A stretch of DNA of 64,000 nt from Filomicrobium sp. (GTDB taxonomy: Bacteria > Pseudomonadota > Alphaproteobacteria > Rhizobiales > Hyphomicrobiaceae), in the NCBI GenBank assembly GCA_017792465.1, contig CP051234.1, positions 2,048,606 through 2,112,605 of the forward strand. The letters are read 5' to 3'. The notes under the pieces were generated by a model that did no database searches, was not told the origin of the DNA, and saw nothing but the letters and a program-made list of their open reading frames with translations. How positions within the stretch are numbered: the first letter of the stretch is position 1; the number at the start of each line of letters is the position of its first letter. A program made the translations under genes and the position numbers. Shown piece by piece: positions 42,730 through 51,367 of this stretch.

Positions 42730-44086
42730 TATCTTCCGCCTGTCCGCTGTTCGCCTCGCTTTGACGTTTGCCGGTCTGCTGGCACTCGTGGTGGCCGCCG
42801 TCTTCGGCCTTTTGTATTGGCAGCTAACCTCAGACCTCGAAGATCAGTTGCAGGTGCGGGTGCTGGAGCGGATCAACTTTTTGATCGCCAACGCCGAGAA
42901 ACACGGACTGCCGCGGCTGATTGAAGTGATCGAGAACGAGGCCAAGGCGGTCCGGCTCGAAGATGCGATCTATCTTTTGACCGACGCGTCCGGCACCAAA
43001 CTGGCCGGCAACATCGATTCAGCACCCGAATTCCCACAATGGGGCACGCTGGCGGGAGCCGACCTGCCAGGAGCGGCAAGCGCTGCGGCTCACGAAACCT
43101 ACATGTCGATCTGGTCGGAAAAACCTTGGGGCCATCTGCTTGTCGGCATGAGTGCGCGCGATTCCCAGGATGCCAAAGCGTCTTTGTGGGACGCGATGAT
43201 GCTCGGCCTGTCGGCGACTGTCGGGCTGGCGTTTGCGATCGGCGGGCTGGCCGCATGGCGAGCGCAGCGGCGCATCGATGCCATCGCCGGCACTTTGAAT
43301 TCCATCTCGCACGGCAAGCTTTCGGCACGCGTTGCGGTTACCGGCCAAGGCGACGATCTCGATCGTGTCTCGGTCAACCTTAACAGGACCTTGGACAGGC
43401 TTGAGAGCGCGATTGAGCGCGTCAACCAAACTTCGAGCGATATCGCCCACGATCTCAAGAAGCCGATCGGCCGGCTTCGCCAGCGGATCGAATCTTTGGC
43501 GCGGCGTGCCGATGATCGCCTGCAGGACGACCTGCTGGAATCGCTTGCCGAAGTCGACAACATCGTCGGCACGTTCGACGCACTCTTGAGCATTGCGCAG
43601 ATCGAATCCGGTGCACAGCGCGAGCGGTTCGCCGACATCGACCTTGAGGCACTCGTCAAGGAAGTCGTCGGAATCTATCGCCCGGTTGCGGAAGATACCA
43701 ATCACCTCATCGCGCCGCTGCCGATGAGCGGCACCTTGCCGAACATCCGGGGCGATAAGGATTTGCTCGTCCAACTGTTCGCGAACTTGATTGAGAACGC
43801 TATTCAGCATTGCCCGAGCGGCACAAATATCTTCGTCTCGGTCCGACGCGGAAGGGGACGCTTCCTGGAGGCTGAAGTCACCGATCGCGGCTCAGGCATT
43901 CCTGCCGATGAGCGCGAAAAAGTCTTCAATCGCCTTTACCGGCTGGACAAGTCGCGCACCACGCCGGGGAATGGATTGGGTCTTGCCATCGTCGCAGCGA
44001 TCGCCGAACTGCACGACGCCCAGGTCCGCCTTGAAGATAACAACCCGGGACTGCGGGTCATTATTTCTTTCCCTGTCTCCGCCTGA
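42716..44086 (+). CDS. Sensor histidine kinase with HAMP domain
   Basis: A 456-residue kinase from ATG 42716 (MRPASIF). Two membrane helices (about 12-35 and 163-182) flank a periplasmic sensor region of about 125 residues. Then a HAMP linker (RIDAIAGTLNSISHGKLSAR), H-box SSDIAHDLKKPIGRLRQRIE with the phosphorylated H245, N-box LFANLIENAIQHCPSGT, and G-boxes DRGSGIPADE and GNGLGLAIVAAIAELH. Orthodox class I kinase paired with the overlapping OmpR-type regulator. Confidence 0.92.
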   Translation: MRPASIFRLSAVRLALTFAGLLALVVAAVFGLLYWQLTSDLEDQLQVRVLERINFLIANAEKHGLPRLIEVIENEAKAVRLEDAIYLLTDASGTKLAGNIDSAPEFPQWGTLAGADLPGAASAAAHETYMSIWSEKPWGHLLVGMSARDSQDAKASLWDAMMLGLSATVGLAFAIGGLAAWRAQRRIDAIAGTLNSISHGKLSARVAVTGQGDDLDRVSVNLNRTLDRLESAIERVNQTSSDIAHDLKKPIGRLRQRIESLARRADDRLQDDLLESLAEVDNIVGTFDALLSIAQIESGAQRERFADIDLEALVKEVVGIYRPVAEDTNHLIAPLPMSGTLPNIRGDKDLLVQLFANLIENAIQHCPSGTNIFVSVRRGRGRFLEAEVTDRGSGIPADEREKVFNRLYRLDKSRTTPGNGLGLAIVAAIAELHDAQVRLEDNNPGLRVIISFPVSA

Positions 44087-44247
44087 CGCTCGCTTCCTCA
44101 CCGCCGTGAACTGGTGTTTGGGTCGACGTCAGTAATCCAAGGCTTTTTCACGGCATCCTTACGGATTTGTATAGTGGGTGAAAAGTTCTGTCTCGCCGCA
44201 TATCGCAACGTCTCGGGATCTGAAGCTCTCAATCTCTGGAGACATTT

Positions 44248-44628
44248 ATGAACGGGACGAGTGCCTTGCAGCGGTTTGCGATGATCGCTGCAATCCTATC
44301 AGCTTCCGCTACCGTGGCCTTTGCCGATGGCGATGCCGAAAAAGGTGCAAAGGTTTTCAAGAAATGTAAGGCCTGCCATTCGATCGAAGTCGGCAAGAAC
44401 AAGGTCGGTCCAAGCCTGGCCGGTGTCGTTGGCCGCAAGGCTGGGACGTTGGAAGGCTACAACTACTCTGCAGGCATGAAGGACTACGGAGCGACATGGG
44501 ATGAAAAGACGCTCGACACGTATCTGACCAAGCCGAAAGCAGTCGTTCCGAAAACGAAGATGATCTTCGCCGGACTGCGCAAGGAAAAAGACCGCGCCAA
44601 CCTCATTGCCTTCCTTAAACAGCATTAG
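44248..44628 (+). CDS. Class I cytochrome c (c2/c550-like)
   Basis: A 126-residue periplasmic cytochrome: signal peptide (ending ATVAFA), heme site CKACH near residue 40, the conserved VGPSLAGVVGRKAG and YNYSAGMKD, and axial Met in VPKTKMIFAGLRKEKDR; ends FLKQH. Soluble mitochondrial-type c2 cytochromes of this kind carry electrons from methanol dehydrogenase or the bc1 complex to an oxidase. It is alone on the plus strand about 160 bases after the kinase gene. Confidence 0.92.
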   Translation: MNGTSALQRFAMIAAILSASATVAFADGDAEKGAKVFKKCKACHSIEVGKNKVGPSLAGVVGRKAGTLEGYNYSAGMKDYGATWDEKTLDTYLTKPKAVVPKTKMIFAGLRKEKDRANLIAFLKQH

Positions 44629-44930
44629 CAGGTGGGGGCGGCGGTTGCGCCTGGCCAAAGCGCGACGTTTCGATTGACCACTCCCTCGGCTCAATCGATG
44701 AAGGCTGACGCCAATCGCCGAAGGGGCGCTGTGCCAAATGGCCAGCGCCCTATCCCCCTTTGGGCCACCGGAACTGAGGCCAAACGCTTAGAAATCCAGG
44801 TTTACGAAAAAGTATTCTGCGCGCCAACTCACTGTAAAGGCGTTGCGCGAAAGTCGTTTCGTTCGGCGGATAAAAGCATTGCTGGCATGACTCGCGGCCC
44901 CGTGCATACCCGCCTCGCAAGGAGCCATCA
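44629..44930. other. Intergenic region after cytochrome c
   Basis: About 300 bases; overlapping frames on both strands lack family features and starts. No strong hairpin was noticed. Confidence 0.45.
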
Positions 44931-45185
44931 ATGTCACGCGTCAAGTCGCATGCGAACCAAGCTGCTGGTTCAAGGCCCATCACGACCGCCCGCGCGTTGG
45001 GCAATTCGCCGAACAACTCAACCGACGCGAAGGCGCACAAACTGGTTTTGTCCTCTGGCGAGATCATCGAACCCCCGGAAACATTCAATGTCAGACAACT
45101 CAGGCCGGGCCAGCAAGTCACCATTTCGCGCGAGAATGAGGAGACCACATTCTTCGCAACCCAAGTCACTTTGACCAAGCACTGA
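44931..45185 (+). CDS. Small protein resembling its neighbour at 45286
   Basis: An 84-residue protein preceded by AAGGAGCC. The N-terminal 35 residues are polar. The C-terminal half, HKLVLSSGEIIEPPETFNVR then QLRPGQQVTISRE, has the same strand and LxxGxxVxx layout as the neighbour's RELVLSSGMSFKFPRSMKLS and HHGDRVRVSY. No signal peptide. Probably a DUF1344-like small protein of unknown function. Confidence 0.55.
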   Translation: MSRVKSHANQAAGSRPITTARALGNSPNNSTDAKAHKLVLSSGEIIEPPETFNVRQLRPGQQVTISRENEETTFFATQVTLTKH

Positions 45186-45285
45186 TCGGGTCGCGAGGTC
45201 ATTGGCGGTTGCGCGGCTGATGCCTGCGCACCGAAGCCTCCTATCCCTGCATTCGACGTTCAAATTCTTTGAGTTGGTAGAAACC

Positions 45286-45585
45286 ATGAGACGCACGCTA
45301 GCGACTGCGACGGTGTTGACGGCGATGAGTATGTCGGCAGCCGAAGCGGCAACTCTCCACGAAACCGCGAACATCAAATCGCTTAACGTTCAATCGCGAG
45401 AGCTCGTTCTTTCGAGTGGTATGTCGTTCAAGTTTCCAAGGAGCATGAAGCTCTCCCGCTTCCATCACGGCGACAGGGTTCGTGTCAGCTATCGGATGGG
45501 CAAGCACGCCCGGTTGTTGATGCGTGTGCGCAAGGTGGGCGTCGAGCCAAGTTCAAAGCGCCACGTCGGCGCATACATAGCTTAA
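45286..45585 (+). CDS. Small secreted DUF1344-like protein
   Basis: A 99-residue protein from ATG 45286. A signal peptide (MRRTLATATVLTAMSMSAAEA) precedes a short beta domain: NIKSLNVQSRELVLSSGMSF, KFPRSMKLSRFHHGDRVRVS. It shares LVLSSG with the product just upstream, suggesting duplication followed by loss or gain of the leader. Ended by the terminator at 45684. Confidence 0.6.
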   Translation: MRRTLATATVLTAMSMSAAEAATLHETANIKSLNVQSRELVLSSGMSFKFPRSMKLSRFHHGDRVRVSYRMGKHARLLMRVRKVGVEPSSKRHVGAYIA

Positions 45586-45683
45586 TCAACCTTCAGCGCA
45601 CGCGCCTCCCGTGCACTGAGACTGGCGCTCGCAGGGGGAAGAGCTGAATGTCCCACTGAAGCTCGACCCAAATGCGCCAGCTT

Positions 45684-45722
45684 GCCGGCACCATCGCCCC
45701 AATGGTGCCGGCTGCGCTTTTT
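45684..45722 (+). terminator. Rho-independent terminator
   Basis: GCCGGCACCAT, loop, ATGGTGCCGGC (11-base perfect stem), then TGCGCTTTTTA on the plus strand. Ends the small-protein gene unit; the convergent lipase stop lies at 45744. Confidence 0.8.
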
Positions 45723-45743
45723 AGAGAAACTCCGGTGGAGACG

Positions 45744-46898
45744 CTAGCGGGCTGCGCAATCGTTAGGAGGCGGTTTGCCTTCGAAGCGGTTTGCGATCCA
45801 AGCGATGGCTTCTCTGGCGGTATCTCTTGCGACCTCAATGTGCGAGCTGTCTTCGATCTCGTAATAACGAACGACGCCGCCTGATGCGCAAACCTGTTTG
45901 ACGAATTTGGTCGTGATGCTTGCCGGCACGATCTCGTCGTCAAGGTCTTGAGAGATGAACATCGGCGCGCGAAGCTTGCCGGGCTGCGGTGAGTTCTCAT
46001 CCATAACCTTGCGCCAACTGGGATCGCGGTCGGGATCCATTTCAAGGAAGTTGCCGAGCTTCTTTTGGTCATCCAGCAACTGGATGTAATCGGCAACCGA
46101 CTGCAGGCAGTCACTGGCGACGCGGTTGATGGCAGGAAGCCTGCTCCTGTTGACGAGCGGTTCCAAGGGAAGTTTATACGCGCGCGTCCACGACCAGATC
46201 GTCATGGCTTCAAGATCGGCGCCCACGCCGCGGCTTCGGTTACTTTCCAAAACGGCGGCGAGATCGGTCGGAGGCGCAGCAGCGGCCACACCTACAAGAT
46301 GAAAGGCGGGCCGTGTTTCACTGGAATACTGGTCTGCAAACAAGGCTGCGTGTCCGCCTTGGGAATGACCCCAGACAGCATACCGCCCACTCACTTTGCC
46401 ATGCATCAGTTCAGCCAGCGCCGTGAGCGAATCTGCAATGCTGCGCGCTTCGCTGGCGCCGGAAAGATAAGGATGGATGCCGGGTGTCCCCAATCCTTCG
46501 TAGTCGGTCGCGGCAACAGCCCAGCCTCGGTTCAACATCTCTTCCAGTCCGGGGATCGCTGTACCGGCTTCGTCGCGCACGGTTGGGGCGCACTTGTCAT
46601 TGACGCCGGTTGTCGGGTGCGCCCAGGCGACGATATCGCGACCTGCGTCAGGCGCCGAGCCCGACGGAATGAAGAAAGCTCCGGAAATGACGGTCGGTTT
46701 TCCGGTGAAATCGGTCGAGCGGTAGAGCGCACGGTAGGCCCTGGCTGAGCCGAATGCACCACCGAGCAAAGGCATGACGCGCAGCACTTTGCCGGGCCTG
46801 GCCCTGTCAATTTCTCCAGCCGAAGGGAACTCTCCAGCGATGGAGGGGCTGCCGCATAAGATGTAGAGCGTCAGCAAAATCCAGGCATGCGATTTCAA
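45744..46898 (-). CDS. Secretory-lipase-family alpha/beta hydrolase
   Basis: A 384-residue exported hydrolase: signal peptide (MKSHAWILLTLYILCGSPSIA-GE), oxyanion region IVAWAHPTTGVNDKCAPT, nucleophile elbow VWGHSQGGHAALFAD, acid in SQDLDDEIVPAS and catalytic His in DSSHIEVA. This matches the secretory lipase (LIP) family of bacterial and fungal esterases. Substrates are esters or triacylglycerols. It is a single-gene unit; no foldase or secretion gene is nearby. Confidence 0.88.
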   Translation of the reverse strand: MKSHAWILLTLYILCGSPSIAGEFPSAGEIDRARPGKVLRVMPLLGGAFGSARAYRALYRSTDFTGKPTVISGAFFIPSGSAPDAGRDIVAWAHPTTGVNDKCAPTVRDEAGTAIPGLEEMLNRGWAVAATDYEGLGTPGIHPYLSGASEARSIADSLTALAELMHGKVSGRYAVWGHSQGGHAALFADQYSSETRPAFHLVGVAAAAPPTDLAAVLESNRSRGVGADLEAMTIWSWTRAYKLPLEPLVNRSRLPAINRVASDCLQSVADYIQLLDDQKKLGNFLEMDPDRDPSWRKVMDENSPQPGKLRAPMFISQDLDDEIVPASITTKFVKQVCASGGVVRYYEIEDSSHIEVARDTAREAIAWIANRFEGKPPPNDCAAR

Positions 46899-47393
46899 TT
46901 GGTCGCTCCGGTCTCATCAGATTATCGAAGGCGCGCAGAGCCTTCTTCTGCGGGCAAATTCTCGCGATTGATAGTCTAGCGGATTCGAGATCGAAGGCAC
47001 ATTCCGTCTTGTCCGAGCGCCTCTCAGCACCGGCAAGCAAAGCCCGTTCATGTCGGCAGGGTTTTCATCCCGCCGGCGGTGCTGGTGCGCGGCCGGCCGA
47101 TCCAATTCGGAGTACGCGCGGCCTGCTCAAGCCGGCCTATCAACGACCCCATCCACGAAATCACATCGGCCTCTGCATAAAAATCGAGCAAGGGGCTTTG
47201 CGCCTTACGAAAAAGTAAACCGGCCGTAAGGTTCTTACGAATTTCGTCGGGCAATCATTTACAGCTGCTCGATGAAGCTCCCTGCACACCTGCCTTTTTC
47301 AAGAATCCTACCATTTGGAACAGCAAAATGAGCCGGGGTCTTTTTTCGCGGTCAGCTCGAATTTCCCGACTATCTTTTAGGCAGGACGATGAG
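46899..47393. other. Intergenic region upstream of amtB
   Basis: About 495 bases between divergent lipase and amtB genes. Several short frames, none with a convincing start or family. The usual glnK gene is not here. Promoters for both flanking genes are expected. Confidence 0.5.
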
Positions 47394-48692
47394 ATGAACC
47401 GACTCAAAAGGCTTTTGCTGCCACTTGCCGCGCTCTGGATTTCGGTCCAGCCCGCCGCCGCGCAGACTGCAACTGAAGTGAAGCTGGATACTGGCGATAC
47501 GGCTTGGATGCTAACGTCGACAGCGCTTGTGTTGCTGATGACGATTCCGGGCCTGGCTTTGTTTTATGGCGGCATGGTGCGCAAGAAGAACGTGCTTGCG
47601 ACGGTCATGCAGTCTTTCGCGATTACGTGCCTTGTCACCGTCCTGTGGGTGATCATCGGCTACTCGCTGGCCTTCACCGACGGCGGCGGATTAAACGCCT
47701 ATGTCGGCGGGACGTCGAAAGCCTTCCTGGAAGGCATCGGCAAAGACACGTTGCAGGGGACGATCCCTGAATCGGTCTTCATGGTCTTTCAGATGACGTT
47801 CGCCATCATCACACCGGCGCTGATCAGCGGTGCGTTCGCCGACCGCATGAAATTTTCCAGCCTTTTGATCTTCATCACAGCCTGGCTTCTCGTCGTCTAC
47901 GCGCCGATCTGTCATTGGGTCTGGGGCGGTGGCTTCCTCGGCTCAGCTGGCGTCCTCGATTTTGCCGGCGGTACGGTCGTTCACATCAACTCGGGTGTCG
48001 CCGGCCTCGTCGCAGCATTGGTGATGGGCAAGCGGCGCGGGTATCCAACCGAAGCGATGCCGCCGCACAACCTCGTCCTGACGATGATCGGTGCATCGCT
48101 TCTGTGGGTCGGCTGGTTCGGTTTCAACGCAGGTTCTGCGGTTGCTGCCAACGGCGCGGCGGGCATGGCGATGGCCGTGACGCAGATCGCGGCCGCTGCT
48201 GCCGCCCTGGGCTGGATGATTGCCGAATGGATCGTGCACCGCAAACCGAGCGTGCTTGGCATCGCCTCTGGCGCCGTCGCCGGTCTCGTGGCGATTACAC
48301 CGGCTTCGGGTTATGTCGATCCGAAAGGCGCTCTCTTCATCGGTGTCGCTGCCGGCGTTATCTGCTTTTTGACGGCGACCAGCATGAAACGCACGCTCGG
48401 CTATGACGACTCCCTGGACGCCTTCGGTATCCACGGCATTGGCGGCATTGTGGGCGCCATCCTCACCGGCGTGTTCGCTGTCGAAGCGATCGGCGGCACC
48501 AAAGGCATGCTCGAAGGTAATTCGGGGCAGGTCATGACGCAGGTTTGGGGCGTCGGCGCTACGATCGTCTGGAGCACGGTCGCGACCTTCGTCATTCTCA
48601 TGCTGCTCAAGTTTACCATCGGCTTGCGCGTTGACGAGCAAATCGAGATCGAAGGGCTCGACGTCAACCTGCACGGCGAAGTCGTCGAGTAA
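47394..48692 (+). CDS. amtB: Ammonium transporter AmtB
   Basis: A 432-residue membrane protein from ATG 47394 (MNRLKRLLLPL), behind AGGACG; the frame is open 22 codons earlier. After a cleavable leader (QPAAAQ) come 11 membrane helices with the family motifs DTAWMLTSTALVLLMTIPGL and ALFYGGMVRKKN, WGGGFL, DFAGGTVVHINSGVAGLVAA with the first pore His region, and DAFGIHGIGGIVGAILTGVF with the second. It moves ammonium across the inner membrane. In most proteobacteria glnK precedes amtB; none is found on either side here. Confidence 0.96.
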   Translation: MNRLKRLLLPLAALWISVQPAAAQTATEVKLDTGDTAWMLTSTALVLLMTIPGLALFYGGMVRKKNVLATVMQSFAITCLVTVLWVIIGYSLAFTDGGGLNAYVGGTSKAFLEGIGKDTLQGTIPESVFMVFQMTFAIITPALISGAFADRMKFSSLLIFITAWLLVVYAPICHWVWGGGFLGSAGVLDFAGGTVVHINSGVAGLVAALVMGKRRGYPTEAMPPHNLVLTMIGASLLWVGWFGFNAGSAVAANGAAGMAMAVTQIAAAAAALGWMIAEWIVHRKPSVLGIASGAVAGLVAITPASGYVDPKGALFIGVAAGVICFLTATSMKRTLGYDDSLDAFGIHGIGGIVGAILTGVFAVEAIGGTKGMLEGNSGQVMTQVWGVGATIVWSTVATFVILMLLKFTIGLRVDEQIEIEGLDVNLHGEVVE

Positions 48693-48863
48693 AGTTTAAG
48701 GCATTAAGCCAAAGGAGGGCGAGCGCCTCCGAGGTCTTCTCAATGAAGGAGTCCGAGGGGGCGCTTTTCCATTTGGACTTCGCCGATGATCGCCGATTTG
48801 CCGCCCAAACTCTTATCGGTACATTTAGAAAGCGCGAAGCGCGGCGAACTGAGATTGCCCTTT

Positions 48864-48892
48864 CCAAAAAAAAGACGGCACCCTGCGGTGCC
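48864..48892 (-). terminator. Terminator after the Hint-domain gene
   Basis: On the minus strand GGCACC, loop GCAG, GGTGCC, then GTC and eight or nine T. Ends the gene at 48930-49694. Confidence 0.7.
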
Positions 48893-48929
48893 ATCTGAGA
48901 CTCTAAAAAGCAGGCCGATAGACCGAGCG

Positions 48930-49694
48930 CTATGAAGCCATCCGTTGCGACGCTACGCCGGCATCCAATTCGGCCAGCGTACGGGCGCGCAGCGCGAGCC
49001 GGTCGCGGACGACTTCGAGCTTTGAGCGAACATCAACCAACGGCGTTGCTGCCGATCGCAGATAGGATGCGAGCCGTTCGCGACCGCCATTCAACCGCAA
49101 CACAGGAGCGCATGTCGCCACGGCCTCGGCGTTGTCGGCTAGCAGCGTATGGGGTTCGAGGTAGGTTTCCACCGGCGCGCCTTCGGCGAGAACGACGTCA
49201 TGGGTTTCGAGCTTGAAGTGGTAGTACTCCAGCTGCTCGATGCCTTCGGGACTTTCCGAAACGATCGTTTGTCCGTTGACCAGATGGCCCGCCGGTATCA
49301 ACACGCCGTCAATGTACAGCGCGTGGCCTGGCGAAACCCAAAGGTCTCTCGAGGGCGTTGCATCGTCGATTGCGCCTTTGGAGATTTTGACCGGGCGTTC
49401 GTGTCTGCCCCACTTGCCGTCGGAGCCCTTGTCGACACTGAAACTTCCTGTCCAAACGACAGGCATCAACTCACCTGAAGCAGTGACGACCTTCTGTCCG
49501 ACGGAGAGATCTTCGACTCGGATGGTGCCGTTCTCGGTTTGGATCGACGTTCCTTTCAAAAAGCACGGCACGCAATAGAAGCCGTCTCGCACACGTCCAC
49601 CAGCACGCGCTGCCGTTGCGGCGAGCAGACCTGCTATGGCCGTCGTTGATTTCAGTAGGAACTTACGTCGAGCGTTCTTTTCATTTGACGACAT
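48930..49694 (-). CDS. Tat-exported Hint-domain protein
   Basis: A 254-residue protein. ATG 49694 is chosen because GGAGG lies about 10 bases upstream and it opens a twin-arginine leader (NARRKFLLKSTTAIAGLLAA). The body is a Hint (hedgehog/intein) domain: CFLKGTSIQTENGTIRVEDL, VGQKVVT, WVSPGHALYIDGVLIPAGHL and VNGQTIV, with the starting Cys and the His of the PGHAL block. Hint domains self-process or cleave proteins. The C-terminal 70 residues (RLNGGRERLASYLRSAATPL) are of unknown type. Single-gene unit with its own terminator. Confidence 0.85.
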   Translation of the reverse strand: MSSNEKNARRKFLLKSTTAIAGLLAATAARAGGRVRDGFYCVPCFLKGTSIQTENGTIRVEDLSVGQKVVTASGELMPVVWTGSFSVDKGSDGKWGRHERPVKISKGAIDDATPSRDLWVSPGHALYIDGVLIPAGHLVNGQTIVSESPEGIEQLEYYHFKLETHDVVLAEGAPVETYLEPHTLLADNAEAVATCAPVLRLNGGRERLASYLRSAATPLVDVRSKLEVVRDRLALRARTLAELDAGVASQRMAS

Positions 49695-50208
49695 TTGAAT
49701 AGACCTCCCTCCCAATAGAGCCAAAAAAGTTGTGCTGACTTTGGCCGTTTCAGGGAGGTCGTTTGGAATGAACGTTACTACCAAGAAAGCCGGTCAGCAG
49801 GCTTATTTTCCCCTCCATTAACCCTTTTAAGTCAATGTGTTGCGTCGTTGTTCTGCACTCCTAATTTAGAGGTACTTCCGGCACAAAAACTCATCAAAAT
49901 ACGTAGTACATTTACGATCCGCTCTCGGATTTCTTACCCGCCATCTGCCTCAGCAGGTTGCGTGCAGCTCGGCACTTGAACCTGAAGCCCCCCGACCACC
50001 TTCAAGATCGCGCGACGTTCAACGGATCGATATCGACGTCAACCAGCACGCGGTCGGCGTGATCCATCGCATGGCTATCCGAATTGGATAGGCGGCTTAG
50101 CCAAACGATCGTTTTTTCTGGCGCGCTCTGGCCATAAGCTTTTACTCACAAACAAAATTTCTGCGCTGAGCGAAACGCACAAGCATGAATTATTGTGTGA
50201 GGTGATAC
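49695..50208. other. Intergenic region, no gene supported
   Basis: About 510 bases, AT-rich near 49800-49920. A minus-strand stretch near 50010-50080 reads DRVLVDVDIDPLNVARS before a stop, too short to name. Nothing else was seen. Confidence 0.45.
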
Positions 50209-50445
50209 ATGAAAGAGGAGCCAATTAATGGCGATTATTGGTGGGTCCGAAAGGCCCGCGGCTCGATAACGATCGGGCAATTTCACATCGATGCGGAAGG
50301 CTGCGGGTATTTCCTACTCGTCGGCGCCGGCGACTTTGCCTATTCGGCAAGCGAACTGGAACTCGTTGCGAGAATTCAGCCGCCCGGCTTCAGCAACGGG
50401 TATCGAACGAACGGTTATCAACTCTACGCAGGTAGCTCATCATGA
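50209..50445 (+). CDS. Hypothetical small protein
   Basis: A 78-residue frame from ATG 50209 with GAGGTG well placed upstream. Contains NGDYWWVRKARGSITIGQFH and AEGCGYFLLVGAGDFAYSAS. Balanced composition and a good ribosome site favour a real gene, but it matches no family I know. Confidence 0.5.
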   Translation: MKEEPINGDYWWVRKARGSITIGQFHIDAEGCGYFLLVGAGDFAYSASELELVARIQPPGFSNGYRTNGYQLYAGSSS

Positions 50446-50689
50446 CGTTCGGAATTTGTGGAAGTCTCATCCATGGCTTCAGGGGCGTTGTCCGCCAACA
50501 TTGCGGAAAATGCCCATCGTGCAGAGTGCGCGGCCGCTCGAAGACAACCGGGCATGCTGTTGACCGTGCAAAGGATGTCGAGAGCCCGCGGTCGTCGCGT
50601 CACTTCAAACCGGTGAGCGTTAGTCCTGGTGCCAGCCTGACGCGTTAAGGGCTGGGCGGTCGCGAACGGTTTTTCGGGGGCCCTTGTTT

Positions 50690-50717
50690 CCTGGCGTCGA
50701 ACCTTTGCGACGCCAGG
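50690..50717. other. Perfect 10-base hairpin
   Basis: CCTGGCGTCG, 8-base loop, CGACGCCAGG. GC-rich, no T tract on either side, so not a simple terminator. Confidence 0.5.
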
Positions 50718-50757
50718 GGCCGGCGGTCGAAGGCATGCGCTGAATGTGAGTGTAGTC

Positions 50758-50786
50758 GCCGAGACGGCGACGGCCAGCGTCTCGGC
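50758..50786. other. Perfect 9-base hairpin
   Basis: GCCGAGACG, 11-base loop, CGTCTCGGC, 40 bases after the previous hairpin. Together they could belong to a structured RNA or be palindromic intergenic elements. Confidence 0.5.
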
Positions 50787-51367
50787 AAGCCTTGGCCGTA
50801 ACCCGCAAATGCCGGTCGCAGCTTATCCCTTTCGATACGAGCCAATGCGGCTGGGCCAGCACCGTTTGCTTCGCTCACGTTGGCATGCCCGTACCTCTTT
50901 CTAGGTATGTGACGGTTGCACTGGGCCCACGGTCTGGCCAAGGCGAAAGCCTATTCTGCCTCTTCCAGCTTCCCGCGCTTCAAAACTTCCACCAAACATT
51001 TGAATGGCCGACGGATCCTTGTCGTCGAAGATGTCTGCGCAAGACAGAAAACACCGTTTGCCATTTCCTGCCGTGAGCCCTCTGCGCTCAACCCGGCTTT
51101 CTTATGTATCGGCGGTCAATGCATGGGTTCGCTGAGAGCCTACTCAAAAAGGCTTATCGACGAGCGCATAACCTCCTCCTTCGGGCTCCGCGATGGCTGC
51201 GCGCCCCTCACGATTGTCAATCCGCACCCCACTTTTTGAATATGCCGGCCTGTAGGGGTTGGGGTTTATCGTTTGAGTAGAAGATCTGTCGTTGTCGCGT
51301 GAAAGATACACGGTGCTCACGGACAGTCGGCGGTCAAATTCATGCTCTTGCAGGAAACGGCCACTAC

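Larger units (their letters stand above)
50446..51367. other. Gene-poor region with hairpins and a receiver-domain fragment
   Basis: About 920 bases before the second glycan locus. Small frames on both strands lack starts and family features. A plus-strand fragment at 51000-51040 reads LNGRRILVVEDVC, like the start of a response-regulator receiver, then loses similarity; probably a remnant. Two perfect hairpins at 50690-50786 are listed separately. Confidence 0.45.

Noticed and set aside
49940-50100. Tail of a primosomal helicase (PriA-like DVDIDP ending)
   Set aside because: Match too short and surrounding residues do not follow the family order.
50645-50941. Minus-strand frame across the hairpin region
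   Set aside because: Basic, repetitive composition, no start signal or family; the hairpins explain the region better.
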